Source: an uncultured Methanospirillum sp. (GTDB lineage Archaea; Halobacteriota; Methanomicrobia; Methanomicrobiales; Methanospirillaceae). Taken from it: DNA of 64,000 nt. The position numbers and the translations under genes were made by a program. This document shows positions 52,121 to 62,268 of the stretch, piece after piece (within the stretch, counting starts at the first letter, position 1; every line of letters begins with the position of its first letter). The stretch covers positions 2,480,001 through 2,544,000 of the forward strand of contig NZ_OY764544.1 of the NCBI RefSeq assembly GCF_963668475.1, read 5' to 3'. The notes under the pieces were generated by a model. The model was not told the origin of the DNA. It worked only from the letters and a program-made list of their open reading frames with translations, and did no database searches.

Positions 52121-54634
52121 TCAGATTCTGAACCTGTCTATCTCGTTCTGAAGATCGGTGATGACCACATTCACTTCTTCAAGAACCTGCCTGATCTGAT
52201 CAACTGCAGCTGATGACTCTTCGCTGATCGCCGCACTTGAGACAGCGTTCTCTGCTGTCTGCCTGATCATCCTTGAGACCTCATGAACACTGGACGTAAT
52301 CTCTTCAACCGACGCGGCCTGTTCCTCTGACGATGCCGCAACTTCAGCCGTGTTCTGTGCTATCTGAGCCAGTTTCTCCACGATCTTGTTGAATATCCCA
52401 AGGGTGCTGCTTACCGCTTCGTATCCGGACCTGACCTGCTCGCTTGCCCGTGTCATCAGGTGATCTGCTCTGGCTGACTCACCTTGCAGCCCCCTGATCA
52501 TCTCTTCAATCTTTTCTGCACTCTCGTGGCTCTCTGTTGCAAGCTCTTTGACCTCATCTGCGACGACTGCAAATCCTCGTCCTGCTTCCCCTGCCCGGGC
52601 AGCCTCAATTGCAGCATTCAGGGCCAGAAGGTTGGTTTCGTCAGATATCGAGGTGATGATCCCAACCACCTTATTGATCTGCTCCATCTGCTCCCTGATC
52701 GCTGTGATCATCGTATTCAGGTCTGCAGTGGCTGTCCTGATCCCTTCCATACCCTCTTCTGCAACGCGTGCCAGTTTCTGCCCTTCCACGCTGAGAGAGT
52801 TGCCCTCATCAGCAAGGCGTGAGGCCTGTTCAGTCCTGCTTGAGACTCCGGATACCGTGACTGACAGATCCTCCATCTCTTTAAGAACCTGATCAACCCC
52901 GCTGCTGCCCTGATCGGCATGGTGCGAGACTGCCTCAGCATTGGTAGCCACCTCGTTTGCCCCGTTTGCAACCTCGTCAACCGAGGCCTGTGCTTCTTCT
53001 GCCCCTCCTGCAAGGTCAGCCATCTTGTTGATGATAACCCGGATTGTCGCAGAGACCTGAACACCGATCCCGTCCATGGACTCCTTCAGTTGGACAAAGT
53101 CACCCGATACCCTGATCTCCGGATTAAACCGGGCAGAAAAGTTATTCTGTGAAAACTCGTTTGCCAGACGAATACCCTCATTAACCGGTTCGATCACATG
53201 GTCAAGAGTCTGGTTCACTCCTGAGATGATCTTTTTGTACTCCCCTGAAAACCGGTCTGCATCACCACGGTATCTGAGATTTCCTGCTGCCGCCTCGTTT
53301 GCAAGGTGTGACATGGTGTCAGTCATTGCGATGAGTTCGGTCTTCATCTGGATCATGGATTCACCGAGCTGGTCCTGATCGCTGGTTTTGTGTACTCTGA
53401 ATGAAAGATTTCCTTCTGCAATATTCTTAGCAGCATCAGCCTTTTCCAGGAGGTTTGATGTCATCATTCTGAATGCGTCAGCGAGCCTTCCCACCTCGTC
53501 TCTCTGTCTGATTGAAACCTCTGTTGAGAGATCCCCTTCGGCAACCCGTAGTGCTACACCGGTAATCTCCTCGATTGGATGTGCTATCGAGCGTGCCACC
53601 AGGTACAGAAGGCTAAGACCGAGAAGGGATATCAGGATTCCGATGATGATGAGGGCAACGGTCTGTGATGTTGCTTCGGCAGTGACCACATCCCTGGGAG
53701 CAAATGCAATAACTCCCCAGGGTGTCTCTGCATTGCCGACCTGCACCGGTACAAATGTTCCGATGTAACCACCGCTGTCAAAGGATGTGATCTCTCCCCT
53801 GGAGAGTGCCCCGGTTATCATCGCAGGGTCAAGGTGGAGGAGTGGTGCAACCTCGCTGATCGGTTTCCCGGCTGCATCGAGATCTCCCGTCACTCCCGCG
53901 ACCATGCCCTGGTTGCTCAAGATAAGGACCTTCCCCTTTCCTCCATAGATGTCCATCTTGTCAGCAAGGGTGTCGAGTTCGTTCAGCGTCACATCGATCC
54001 CTACTATCCCGCTGAATTTTCCCCCAGAAAGGACCGGTGTTGCAATGGACGTCAGCAAAACCGGTGAGCCCTGCATGGTCTCGATATATGGTTCAGTTAT
54101 TGCACCCTTGAGGGTCTTCTTGGGAATTTCGTAATAATCGGTTGGATCACGGGCCTGAGCATCGTAGATCTTTCGCACCAGTGTTCCGCTTGCATCGCGG
54201 TACCAGTAAATCCGAAGACGTCCGGTCTTATCATATCCGTCTTTCAGACTGTATTCAGCATCCCGCCCGTCGAAGAATCCGGGCTCCCAGATGGTGTATA
54301 CTCCGTTGTAGAGGGGACGTGCATCCAGGACCCCTTCTATCATCGGTACAACATCATTCCTTGGGAATTTTGCATTTTCACTACGGATACCGGACAGGAG
54401 AGCCGCAACTCCTGATGCAGTGTTATACGGCTCTTCAAGAATGGTGTCAACCTTTCCAGCCTCTCTCTCAGCGATACTGTTCAGTCCTTCTGTGGCGCTT
54501 TTTACAGCAGCACCATTCAGGGAAAAGGCTGCGTACGCGATGATCCCGACTGCTACAAGGAGTAATGCAACCCCGCCAAAAAAGAGGATCTTCTGTTTGA
54601 TCGATCTGAAATCAGACCAGTTCTGATGATTCAT
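52121..54634 (-). CDS. Methyl-accepting chemotaxis protein with double Cache sensor
   Basis: An 837-residue protein. A first helix at about 17-38 and a second at about 331-352 frame an extracellular double Cache (PDC) domain with WEPGFFDGRDAEYSLKDGYD and KTLKGAITEPYIETMQGSPV, VGIDVTLNELDTL. HAMP (about 353-405), a second coil region, and a signalling domain with the hairpin-tip sequence DETNLLALNAAIEAARAGEA followed by GRGFAVVADEVKELA follow. Such receptors control archaellum rotation through CheA/CheW; those genes are not in this window. Confidence 0.92.
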   Translation of the reverse strand: MNHQNWSDFRSIKQKILFFGGVALLLVAVGIIAYAAFSLNGAAVKSATEGLNSIAEREAGKVDTILEEPYNTASGVAALLSGIRSENAKFPRNDVVPMIEGVLDARPLYNGVYTIWEPGFFDGRDAEYSLKDGYDKTGRLRIYWYRDASGTLVRKIYDAQARDPTDYYEIPKKTLKGAITEPYIETMQGSPVLLTSIATPVLSGGKFSGIVGIDVTLNELDTLADKMDIYGGKGKVLILSNQGMVAGVTGDLDAAGKPISEVAPLLHLDPAMITGALSRGEITSFDSGGYIGTFVPVQVGNAETPWGVIAFAPRDVVTAEATSQTVALIIIGILISLLGLSLLYLVARSIAHPIEEITGVALRVAEGDLSTEVSIRQRDEVGRLADAFRMMTSNLLEKADAAKNIAEGNLSFRVHKTSDQDQLGESMIQMKTELIAMTDTMSHLANEAAAGNLRYRGDADRFSGEYKKIISGVNQTLDHVIEPVNEGIRLANEFSQNNFSARFNPEIRVSGDFVQLKESMDGIGVQVSATIRVIINKMADLAGGAEEAQASVDEVANGANEVATNAEAVSHHADQGSSGVDQVLKEMEDLSVTVSGVSSRTEQASRLADEGNSLSVEGQKLARVAEEGMEGIRTATADLNTMITAIREQMEQINKVVGIITSISDETNLLALNAAIEAARAGEAGRGFAVVADEVKELATESHESAEKIEEMIRGLQGESARADHLMTRASEQVRSGYEAVSSTLGIFNKIVEKLAQIAQNTAEVAASSEEQAASVEEITSSVHEVSRMIRQTAENAVSSAAISEESSAAVDQIRQVLEEVNVVITDLQNEIDRFRI

Positions 54635-54725
54635 GTTACAGATTCCCTTCCCAGATGATCACCGGACATCATGTGGGAATTCAGATTGTGGAGTCTCTGT
54701 ATCACAAGGATATAAGGTGGATGAT

Positions 54726-56738
54726 TTACTCTGGAGGCTCACAGGCCTCAGGTTCATTACCACATGGATGAAACGCCATTCTGATCTCATCAGGCCTGCC
54801 GATGATCATCAGGATGTCTGATCCTCTGATAACATCCTCCCCTCCCGGGTTGATGATCATCCGGTTACCGCGTCGTATCGCTACAACCGATACATGAAAC
54901 CTGCTCCGCAAATGGCTCTCTGCAAGGTTCTTTCCAGCCAACGGTGACGAATCAGAGATCCGGATCGTCTTCATATCGATATCAGGAACCAACCCTCTGA
55001 GATCGTCAAATGTGGCAGGAGTCGTGGAGACGCTCCTCAGCATCTGGTATCCTCCTGCCCTGATCTCGGTGATGAGTCGTTCTATCTCGTCCTCAGGGAT
55101 CAGGTATTTGTTCAGGATCCTGGTGAATATCTCGATTGAGGTCTCAAACTCCTCAGGGATCACATCGTCTGCTCCGAGGTCTACGAGGGTGGCGACCTCC
55201 CCCATAAACCTGGTTCTGACGATGATGTACACGCCCGGGCTCAGTTCTCTTGCTATCCGGACGGTCTGCTGGGTAGCAAAGGGATCATTGACCACCACCA
55301 CCAGGACACGTGCCTGCTCGATCCCCGCCTTTATGAGGACGCCCGGCTGGGCGGCATCGCCGTAGAGGATAGACTCACCCTTCTTCCTCTCTTTCCTGAC
55401 AGTATCCGGGTTCATCTCGATGATCCGGTATGGTACACCCGCAGCCTTAGCTGACCTGGCAACGTTCATCCCGTTCAGTCCGAATCCCACGATGATGATA
55501 TGATCCTTCATCACCTGGGCTGGTTCCTTGTCTTGCGGTGCTGCATGATCAGGAACAATTCTTGTGAGCGGTGCAGCCAGTCTCGGAGACACCCGGGATG
55601 ACAATGAGATGAGGAGGGGAGCGAGCCCCATTGTTACAACCGACACATCAAGAAAGAGCTGATACTGTTCTGCGACCAGGATTCCTGCTGAAACCCCGGT
55701 TGTTGCGAGGATGAACGAGAACTCTCCTATCTGGCTGAGGGAGATTCCTGTGAGCACCGATGATCGGGCAGGGAGGCCTGATGCAATTGCTGCGAGTGTT
55801 CCAGTTGCATATTTTATCAGAATTATGACGATGACCAGTTCTATCACGATAGCGGGATGGGAGAGGAGGTACGAGAGATCGAAGATCATCCCTATTGAGA
55901 TGAAGAAGAATGCCGCAAAGATGTCCCTGAACGGGATCATGTTGTACATGGCATGCATCGAGTACTCTGACTCCGAGATGATCAGCCCTGCAAGGAATGC
56001 CCCGAGTGCCATCGAGAGGCCAATCTCAGAGGTCAGATATGCGATAAGGAGGCAGGTTCCGATCACGATAAAGAGAAACATCTCCCGGTTGCGGAGCCGT
56101 GCAGCGTAATGGAGCAGGTATGGGATCACGTACCGGGATGAGATGTACACAACCGCAACGATCAGGATCCCGCCAAGCAGAAGTTTCAGTGCAGAAGGGC
56201 TGTCTGTAGTATCACCTCCAAGAATCGGGGTGATCATCATCATCGGGATGACGATAAGATCCTGGAAGATGAGGATACCAAGGGCAGCTTTTCCATGCGG
56301 GCTGCCGACCTCCTGCCGGTCTGCAAGGACCTTCATCACAATTGCAGTAGACGAGAGAGAAACGAGCATCCCGACAAACATGGCATGTTTCAGGTCAAGC
56401 CCTGCAAGTTTCATGAAGGCTGATGTGAGCAGTATTGTTGAGAAGACCTGAACCGCTCCCCCGATCAGAACAAAATGTCTGCTCTTTAGAATATGGCTGA
56501 TCGAGAATTCAAGGCCTATCGTAAAGAGAAGAAAGATCACACCGAACTCAGCGAAGAACTCGATCGAATCCTGGTTATGAATAAGCCCGAGACCTGCAGG
56601 TCCGACGATGATCCCGGTGAGGAGAAATCCGACAACTGATGGGATTTTGATCCGGTACAGGGCGAGCAGCAGGAACACCGAGAGGAGAAAGATGATCACA
56701 ATGTCAGTGAAAAATGTTGCATATATACCCTCCATCAT
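54726..56738 (-). CDS. Kef-type cation/proton antiporter with RCK domains
   Basis: A 670-residue membrane protein of the CPA2 family. About 12 helices in residues 8-390 include KIPSVVGFLLTGIIVGPAGL and EFGVIFLLFTIGLEFSISHI. A cytoplasmic TrkA-N/RCK domain at about 412-530 (DHIIIVGFGLNGMNVARSAK, a nucleotide-binding GxGxxG variant; ESILYGDAAQPGVLIKAGIE) and a TrkA-C domain at about 575-655 (LAGKNLAESHLRSRFHVSVV) regulate it. It probably exchanges K+ or Na+ for protons; ion choice cannot be told from sequence. Confidence 0.9.
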   Translation of the reverse strand: MMEGIYATFFTDIVIIFLLSVFLLLALYRIKIPSVVGFLLTGIIVGPAGLGLIHNQDSIEFFAEFGVIFLLFTIGLEFSISHILKSRHFVLIGGAVQVFSTILLTSAFMKLAGLDLKHAMFVGMLVSLSSTAIVMKVLADRQEVGSPHGKAALGILIFQDLIVIPMMMITPILGGDTTDSPSALKLLLGGILIVAVVYISSRYVIPYLLHYAARLRNREMFLFIVIGTCLLIAYLTSEIGLSMALGAFLAGLIISESEYSMHAMYNMIPFRDIFAAFFFISIGMIFDLSYLLSHPAIVIELVIVIILIKYATGTLAAIASGLPARSSVLTGISLSQIGEFSFILATTGVSAGILVAEQYQLFLDVSVVTMGLAPLLISLSSRVSPRLAAPLTRIVPDHAAPQDKEPAQVMKDHIIIVGFGLNGMNVARSAKAAGVPYRIIEMNPDTVRKERKKGESILYGDAAQPGVLIKAGIEQARVLVVVVNDPFATQQTVRIARELSPGVYIIVRTRFMGEVATLVDLGADDVIPEEFETSIEIFTRILNKYLIPEDEIERLITEIRAGGYQMLRSVSTTPATFDDLRGLVPDIDMKTIRISDSSPLAGKNLAESHLRSRFHVSVVAIRRGNRMIINPGGEDVIRGSDILMIIGRPDEIRMAFHPCGNEPEACEPPE

Positions 56739-56844
56739 GTTCTCCTGATAATCTGTTCAGTTTTGTGGCTCATAATATAGGTCATTTCTCCCGTCCGGGT
56801 CTTGGAGACGCTTTTATCTCTGCAACGCTGAGGCTGTTGTACGA

Positions 56845-57765
56845 ATGAGGGTTGCAGGAGTCGCAGACATCGGGGGGACAAACACAAGGGTGGCCCTGAT
56901 CAGGGAGGACGGGATGATCCTCTCGGTGGAACGGTTTAAGACGCCGGCAGGAACCGATCCTGGTGAGGTCGCTGCACGGGTCGGTGCATCACTTTCAGAT
57001 CTTGCAGGAGGATCAGGTACGGATTTGTGCGGTATCGGTGTCTCGGTTGCAGGCCCGGTTGATCTGAAGACCGGCTGTATCAGCAATCCTCCCAATATTC
57101 CCTTTGATCAAGTTCCGGTTGTTACTCCTCTTACTGAAACCTTCGGGCTGCCTGTCACCCTGATGAACGACTGCCGAGCAGCCGTGCTCGGTGAGGTGTT
57201 TGCCGGAGCCGGGAGGGGGTATCAGCACGTCGTGTACATCACCATATCCACTGGAATCGGAGGAGGTGTCTTTACTGATGGAAAGGTCCTGCTCGGCAGA
57301 GGTGGAAATGCCGGGGAGATCGGGCACTTTACGGTCGAATCTGCATATTCGCAACCCTGCTCATGCGGCTGCTTCGGACACTGGGAAGGCTGTGCATCAG
57401 GGCGGGGAATCCCTTCATTCTTCCGGACCTGGTGCAGAGTTCATGGGCATACCCTCCATAAATCCCTCACAACAGCCGAAGAGATCCTGAATGCCGCCTC
57501 ACAGGGAGAACCACTGGCTCTGGAGTTCTCCGGGGTTCTGGCCATGGTCAACAGCCGTGGCCTCTCAACCGTTATCGTCGCGTATGACCCTGAGATCATC
57601 ATCCTTGACGGTCCTATCGTGACTGCTCACCGTGGAATCATCGTTGACTCTGCAGTCCGGTGCCTCGATACGTACCTTGAAACACCTGTAATTGTCGTAA
57701 GTCCACTTGGAGGAAATGCTCCCCTGCTCGGGGTTGCGGCGGCTGTATTCTCACGAGAGGTCTGA
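56845..57765 (+). CDS. ROK-family sugar kinase (glucokinase-like)
   Basis: A 306-residue protein. GVADIGGTNTRVALI is the phosphate-binding loop; MNDCRAAVLGEVFAGAGRG, ISTGIGGGVFTDGKVLLGRG and GGNAGEIGHFTVE are the ROK catalytic region, and CSCGCFGHWEGCASGRGIPS is the ROK zinc motif. ROK proteins phosphorylate glucose or other sugars; the exact sugar is not readable. It is 3 bp upstream of the clostripain-like gene, so the two share a transcript. Confidence 0.88.
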   Translation: MRVAGVADIGGTNTRVALIREDGMILSVERFKTPAGTDPGEVAARVGASLSDLAGGSGTDLCGIGVSVAGPVDLKTGCISNPPNIPFDQVPVVTPLTETFGLPVTLMNDCRAAVLGEVFAGAGRGYQHVVYITISTGIGGGVFTDGKVLLGRGGNAGEIGHFTVESAYSQPCSCGCFGHWEGCASGRGIPSFFRTWCRVHGHTLHKSLTTAEEILNAASQGEPLALEFSGVLAMVNSRGLSTVIVAYDPEIIILDGPIVTAHRGIIVDSAVRCLDTYLETPVIVVSPLGGNAPLLGVAAAVFSREV

Positions 57766-57768
57766 ATC

Positions 57769-59043
57769 ATGCTTCCTGGCATGGCATCTCTGATGCAGAT
57801 TGCAGGATCTGTGACAGTAGTCGCTCTTTTCATCCTCCTCCTCACATCTGCAGCAGCAGCCGAGGAGCAGACCGGAAAGGTTCTGGTCGCGGTGTATGCA
57901 GCCGGAGGAAGTCTTGAGACCGATTATGGGCTTATCACCGAAGATATCACCCAGATGGTTGCAGGAGCAGCGAACGCGACTCCGCAAACCCTCGAACTCC
58001 TGGTAGCCTATGGGGGATCGGCCAGACCGGGCTGGCAGGGGATGACGATTGCGAACAGGTCAGGCCTTGCTCATGATCTTGTTGACGGCAGACTTGGGAA
58101 CCGGACTGATGCGATCGCCTGGTATCCTGATGCGAGCATGGGAAATGCCAGCACGGTCGGTACATTCTTACACACGATTCGTGCTGGATACAGGTATGAC
58201 CGGGTCTTTTTGATCCTGATCGGTCATGGTGAGGCCTACACCGGGATGCTCTTTGATCAGAATCACAAGGAAGATCCGCTCACGACAGCGGAACTTGTCA
58301 AAGGGCTGGAGATAGGGGGGTTCAATGTGGAGGTCATCGGGCTTGATACCTGCCTGATGAGCACCCTTGAGGTTGCTTCCCGTCTGTCCGGGTATTCCAG
58401 GTACATGATCGCGAGCGAGGAGTCTGAACCTGCAGAAGGCTGGCGATACGATTCATTCATCTCCGGCCTGGTGAAAAATCCTGACGCACCTGTTTCAGAT
58501 GTCGGTCGTTCACTCCTTGAGACGTATCTTGCAAATCCTGCACAGGGCAAGACACTCTCTGTCCTTGACCTGGATGAGGCCGGGGTGGTGACTGCAAGCC
58601 TCGACCGTCTCTCAAAACTGCTTCTTCCTCTGCTTGACACCCCTGAAGGATACCGTTCCCTGGCAGATGCATTCAATAAAACACAGCAGTTCGGCCTGAC
58701 ATCCGAGGGAGTGCTCGACCCTGCAACCATGGATCTCATCGGATTTGCTGAGGAGATCAATAGAATAGATCCAGGTCTGGAGGGTCTATCAGACGATCTG
58801 ATCAACGCAACCAAAGCGATGGTCATCCTTTCAGGGCATGATGATCGTGTTCCCGGGGCAAAAGGGCTAGCCATCCTTTCGCCGGTTCAGATCAACCCGG
58901 GATTTTATCAGTATTACCATGACGAGGCGTTCATCACCCCGTCATGGGACCGGCTCCTTGCGAGGTACCTGGAGATCACCGATCAGGTGAACCCTGCACA
59001 TCTCCGCTCAGAAAAGAATGAGACCCGGGAGATGCCACAATAA
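57769..59043 (+). CDS. Secreted clostripain-family (C11) cysteine peptidase
   Basis: A 424-residue protein with a signal peptide (SVTVVALFILLLTSAAAA). The caspase-like fold shows LVAVYAAGGSLETDYGLITE, the catalytic His in RVFLILIGHGEAYTGMLFDQ and the catalytic Cys in VEVIGLDTCLMSTLEVASRL. C11 peptidases usually cut after Arg or Lys; the target here is unknown. It probably acts on or outside the cell surface. Confidence 0.87.
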   Translation: MLPGMASLMQIAGSVTVVALFILLLTSAAAAEEQTGKVLVAVYAAGGSLETDYGLITEDITQMVAGAANATPQTLELLVAYGGSARPGWQGMTIANRSGLAHDLVDGRLGNRTDAIAWYPDASMGNASTVGTFLHTIRAGYRYDRVFLILIGHGEAYTGMLFDQNHKEDPLTTAELVKGLEIGGFNVEVIGLDTCLMSTLEVASRLSGYSRYMIASEESEPAEGWRYDSFISGLVKNPDAPVSDVGRSLLETYLANPAQGKTLSVLDLDEAGVVTASLDRLSKLLLPLLDTPEGYRSLADAFNKTQQFGLTSEGVLDPATMDLIGFAEEINRIDPGLEGLSDDLINATKAMVILSGHDDRVPGAKGLAILSPVQINPGFYQYYHDEAFITPSWDRLLARYLEITDQVNPAHLRSEKNETREMPQ

Positions 59044-59069
59044 TCCCGCCCCCCACCTGGGTTCTGGTG

Positions 59070-60800
59070 TTATCTTCGTTTTCTTGCCAGAATGTATGCA
59101 ATTGGCACTGCCCCGGTTATCACGATCAGGGGTAGTGGTGTCTTCTTTGGCTGCTGATCCAGGGCATCCAGTTTTGCCGTGACCGATGTCATGTTAGCAT
59201 TGATCGCAAGTGCTTCTCTGTATGCACGTTCAGCACTACCCTTCTGACCTGCTGGCCCGAAGACATCGCCCATGTGCTCAAGCACCCGTGAGTCATCGCT
59301 CGTTCCGTTCAGGATTGGCTTGTATGCGAGCTCTGCATCTGCACTCCTTCCGTCCCTGATAAGAATGCGTGCCTTTTCATCGATGATCGGCAGTGAACCG
59401 CTCACATTTGCAAGAGATCTGTCAAGGAACTCCAGTGCCTCACTGCTGCGGCCTACTCCTGAAAGTGTCTTTGCCTTCTGGATGATCAGTCTCTGATCCT
59501 CGGGACTTGCCAGAAGGGCAAGATCGAGTGACTGCAGGGCTCCTGATGTATCACCCATCTCTGCCTGGTTTCTGCTCTTTCCTGCCCATACACCAGTGAC
59601 CTTCGGGTCAAGCTGCAGTGCAACCTCGTATGCGGTATCAGCTTCGCTGGTGCGGTTCAGGCTTGAGAGTGAGTCTGCCTTCCCGACCCAGGCCGTGGCT
59701 GCCTGTGGCTTGAGTGAGATCGCGATCTCGTAGGATGCGAGTGCCTCACTGTCCCTGCCCAGGGCATGAAGTGCCTTTCCCTTCCCTGTCCATGTGGCAG
59801 GATCAGACCCTGCAAGACCAACAGCCTGTTCATATGCTGCCAGGGCCTCATCGAACCTGCGTTCCTCCATCCAGACATCACCGATGCTGGTCCAGGTATC
59901 AGGATCAGTCTTCTCGAGGCGCAATGCCTGCTGGTATGCCTGGACTGCATCATCGTACCTCTTCTGGCTGACATAAACATGACCAAGACTCTTCCATGCC
60001 TTCAGGTCCGTGTTGTTGAGTGCTATGGCGCCCTTATAGGCATCGATCGCCTCATCGTATCTTTCGAGATCTGCAAGTGTAAGCCCTTTATTTGTGAATG
60101 CCACCCCGTCTTTTGGATTGAAAGCAAGTGCCATCTCGTAACTCTTCAGGGCGTCATCGAGTTGACCGAGATTGTACTGGGCGTTGCCTTTGTTGTACCA
60201 CGCCTTGCTGTCCTTACTGTCATGCTGCAGTGCAACCTCATATGACTTGATAGCGTCAGCGTACGCACCTTTGCTGTACTGGGCGTTCCCTTTTGCAAAG
60301 ATGGCCTCTGCATTCTCAGGGTCCATCTGAATTGCAGCCTCGAACGCCCTGATCGCCTCGTCGTACTGCTGGAGATCAGAGAGCACGTTCCCCTTTGCCA
60401 TCCATGCCTGAACATCAGACGGATCAAGCTGGATGGCCACATCATACGCCGTGAATGCAGAGGTCAGCAAATTTTTGTTGTACAGCGCATTGCCTTTATT
60501 ATACCAGTAATCTGGGTTCCGTGGATCTATGCCGATGGCGACCTCGTATGCAGCGATCGCCTCGTCAGGTTCCCCGAGTTTGAAGAGTGCAACCCCCTTG
60601 TTGTACCAGGCCGCTGCATTTCCGGGGTCAGCCTCAATGGCATGAGTGAATGCATCGATCGCCTCCGAGTACCTCTGCTGGCTGTAGAGTGCGTTCCCGC
60701 TTGTGAACCACTCCTGCGCCGTTGTCGCCTGAAGGGGCTGGACGAGGATCAGCAGGATCAGCAGCACAGCTGGGATTACCTTCAGGGAGGAGGCGGTCAT
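59070..60800 (-). CDS. Secreted or membrane TPR-repeat protein
   Basis: About 576 residues. I start at ATG 60800 because MTASSLKVIPAVLLILLILV is a clear signal peptide; starts at 60827 and 60911 are possible, but the last overlaps the cca gene. About 14 TPR units of 34 residues follow (AWYNKGVALFKLGEPDEAIA and YWYNKGNALYNKN are typical), regular in the first half and looser in the second. The C-terminus has a transmembrane helix and RKRR (PLPLIVITGAVPIAYILA), so the repeats should face outside with the tail anchored in the membrane. Probably a scaffold for surface protein contacts. Confidence 0.82.
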   Translation of the reverse strand: MTASSLKVIPAVLLILLILVQPLQATTAQEWFTSGNALYSQQRYSEAIDAFTHAIEADPGNAAAWYNKGVALFKLGEPDEAIAAYEVAIGIDPRNPDYWYNKGNALYNKNLLTSAFTAYDVAIQLDPSDVQAWMAKGNVLSDLQQYDEAIRAFEAAIQMDPENAEAIFAKGNAQYSKGAYADAIKSYEVALQHDSKDSKAWYNKGNAQYNLGQLDDALKSYEMALAFNPKDGVAFTNKGLTLADLERYDEAIDAYKGAIALNNTDLKAWKSLGHVYVSQKRYDDAVQAYQQALRLEKTDPDTWTSIGDVWMEERRFDEALAAYEQAVGLAGSDPATWTGKGKALHALGRDSEALASYEIAISLKPQAATAWVGKADSLSSLNRTSEADTAYEVALQLDPKVTGVWAGKSRNQAEMGDTSGALQSLDLALLASPEDQRLIIQKAKTLSGVGRSSEALEFLDRSLANVSGSLPIIDEKARILIRDGRSADAELAYKPILNGTSDDSRVLEHMGDVFGPAGQKGSAERAYREALAINANMTSVTAKLDALDQQPKKTPLPLIVITGAVPIAYILARKRR

Positions 60801-60867
60801 ATCTTGGACGAGATTAGGGCCTGACATGTAAATAGTTTCCAATCGCAGGATTTGTGTATTCAGGAGT

Positions 60868-62268
60868 TCAGGTATTCTTCTGTTGCGTCTCCATCCTTCG
60901 AATCCTGACAAGCGGAGAACGCTTCATCAGAAAATCGCTCATAAAGATCTCAAACCCTGGCGCCCAGCACTCCATCCCTGACAGGATCTCGTACTCCTCT
61001 TCCATCATGATCTTTACATGTTTTCCAAGAGCAGTCTGAAAGACCTCCTTTGAGGAGAATAGTTCACGGACCGTTCTGAACTTTCGCTCGAGCTCAACCC
61101 CGTACCTTCCGTCCTTGATAAAGGGGCCCGCAAAGATCGGGGTATTGTTCATGTATTTATCCAGAAACTTTCTGGTATTGGATGAAGAGTTTGCCGGAGG
61201 GCCGGCATGGTACCTGACAGCAGGCAGGGTGTCTACCAGGAGTTCAAAGAGGATCATCGACCGGTCGGGTAGCATCGTTGTATCTGCCCTGGCAACAACG
61301 AACTCGTGCCGTTCAAGGAGTTCGGTCAGAGTCTGCATGCTCTTTCTGAGCTGGGGAACCACGATATCCTCGATAAGCGGTGGGGTAGGGAGGGTGATCG
61401 CGTAGAAGAAGGATCCCCGCCGTGAGAGTTCGGTTTCTACCTCTTCCCTGGTCATGATGCATACCGGTGGGCGATAGAAGAACCATCGGGATGGCGACTC
61501 AAGGTACCCTCTGCAGAGCTCGCTGAACTCAAGCAGTTTTGTGAGTGAGACCGATGCTGATACATTACGCCTGGGGTCTACCGGGTCGATGACCACAAGC
61601 GGATCCTCAAACTCCTTTGCCTGATGCTCTTCGATATCGATCACAAGCCCGGGACGCCAGTCTGCACCCGCGGTGATGAGGTTCTTAAATCCACCATAAT
61701 GGAGCGTGAGGAGCTCGCAGAGGTATCCTGCAAACCCCTCCGTCATCTGGTCTGATCCGTACACTCCCCCGGCCTTGACAAACTGTTTGAGGAGGAGAAC
61801 ATCATCGGTGAACTGCCCGATCCGTGCAGAGATATAGCGGTTGTGAAACGGTGTCCGGTCGACGGCACTCTGAATCCCGGTGGCAGAGGTTACCCTGTAG
61901 CAGGGGACGAGATCCACGTCCATCCCGTGTATCGTGGCATTCACGTACGGGTGCTCGGCGTACTTCTCTACGACCTGCTCGGCATGTCGGGCAGCGATCG
62001 AGTGGGCGAGAGAGAGTCCTTCGCGTTCGAGTTCCTCACGCGGGAGCTCAGGGTCAAAGAGCATGAAGATGTCGAGATCCCTATCACCCCTGACACAGGT
62101 TCTTCGTGCAACTGAACCGACCAGCATCCCGGTTGCCATTCCCCTGGCATTTATCTCCCCGATGAGGAGATCTGCAAGGGCATACATCTGTTCCAGTTCC
62201 TCAGTGGTCGGGCGGATCTCTTTCAGCACCTCCTCCTCAAGTGAACTCCGTTTCTCATCCTCGCTCAC
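60868..62268 (-). CDS. cca: CCA-adding enzyme (archaeal class I)
   Basis: A 466-residue protein. The active-site motif is MLVGSVARRTCVRGDRDLDI with the two catalytic aspartates, and VDLVPCYRV gives the third carboxylate. FVKAGGVYGSDQMTEGFAGY and CELLTLHYGGF follow in the central domain. Archaeal class I enzymes add CCA to tRNA 3' ends; the tRNA-Leu at 39 kb needs it. It overlaps thpR by 4 bp. Confidence 0.93.
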   Translation of the reverse strand: MSEDEKRSSLEEEVLKEIRPTTEELEQMYALADLLIGEINARGMATGMLVGSVARRTCVRGDRDLDIFMLFDPELPREELEREGLSLAHSIAARHAEQVVEKYAEHPYVNATIHGMDVDLVPCYRVTSATGIQSAVDRTPFHNRYISARIGQFTDDVLLLKQFVKAGGVYGSDQMTEGFAGYLCELLTLHYGGFKNLITAGADWRPGLVIDIEEHQAKEFEDPLVVIDPVDPRRNVSASVSLTKLLEFSELCRGYLESPSRWFFYRPPVCIMTREEVETELSRRGSFFYAITLPTPPLIEDIVVPQLRKSMQTLTELLERHEFVVARADTTMLPDRSMILFELLVDTLPAVRYHAGPPANSSSNTRKFLDKYMNNTPIFAGPFIKDGRYGVELERKFRTVRELFSSKEVFQTALGKHVKIMMEEEYEILSGMECWAPGFEIFMSDFLMKRSPLVRIRRMETQQKNT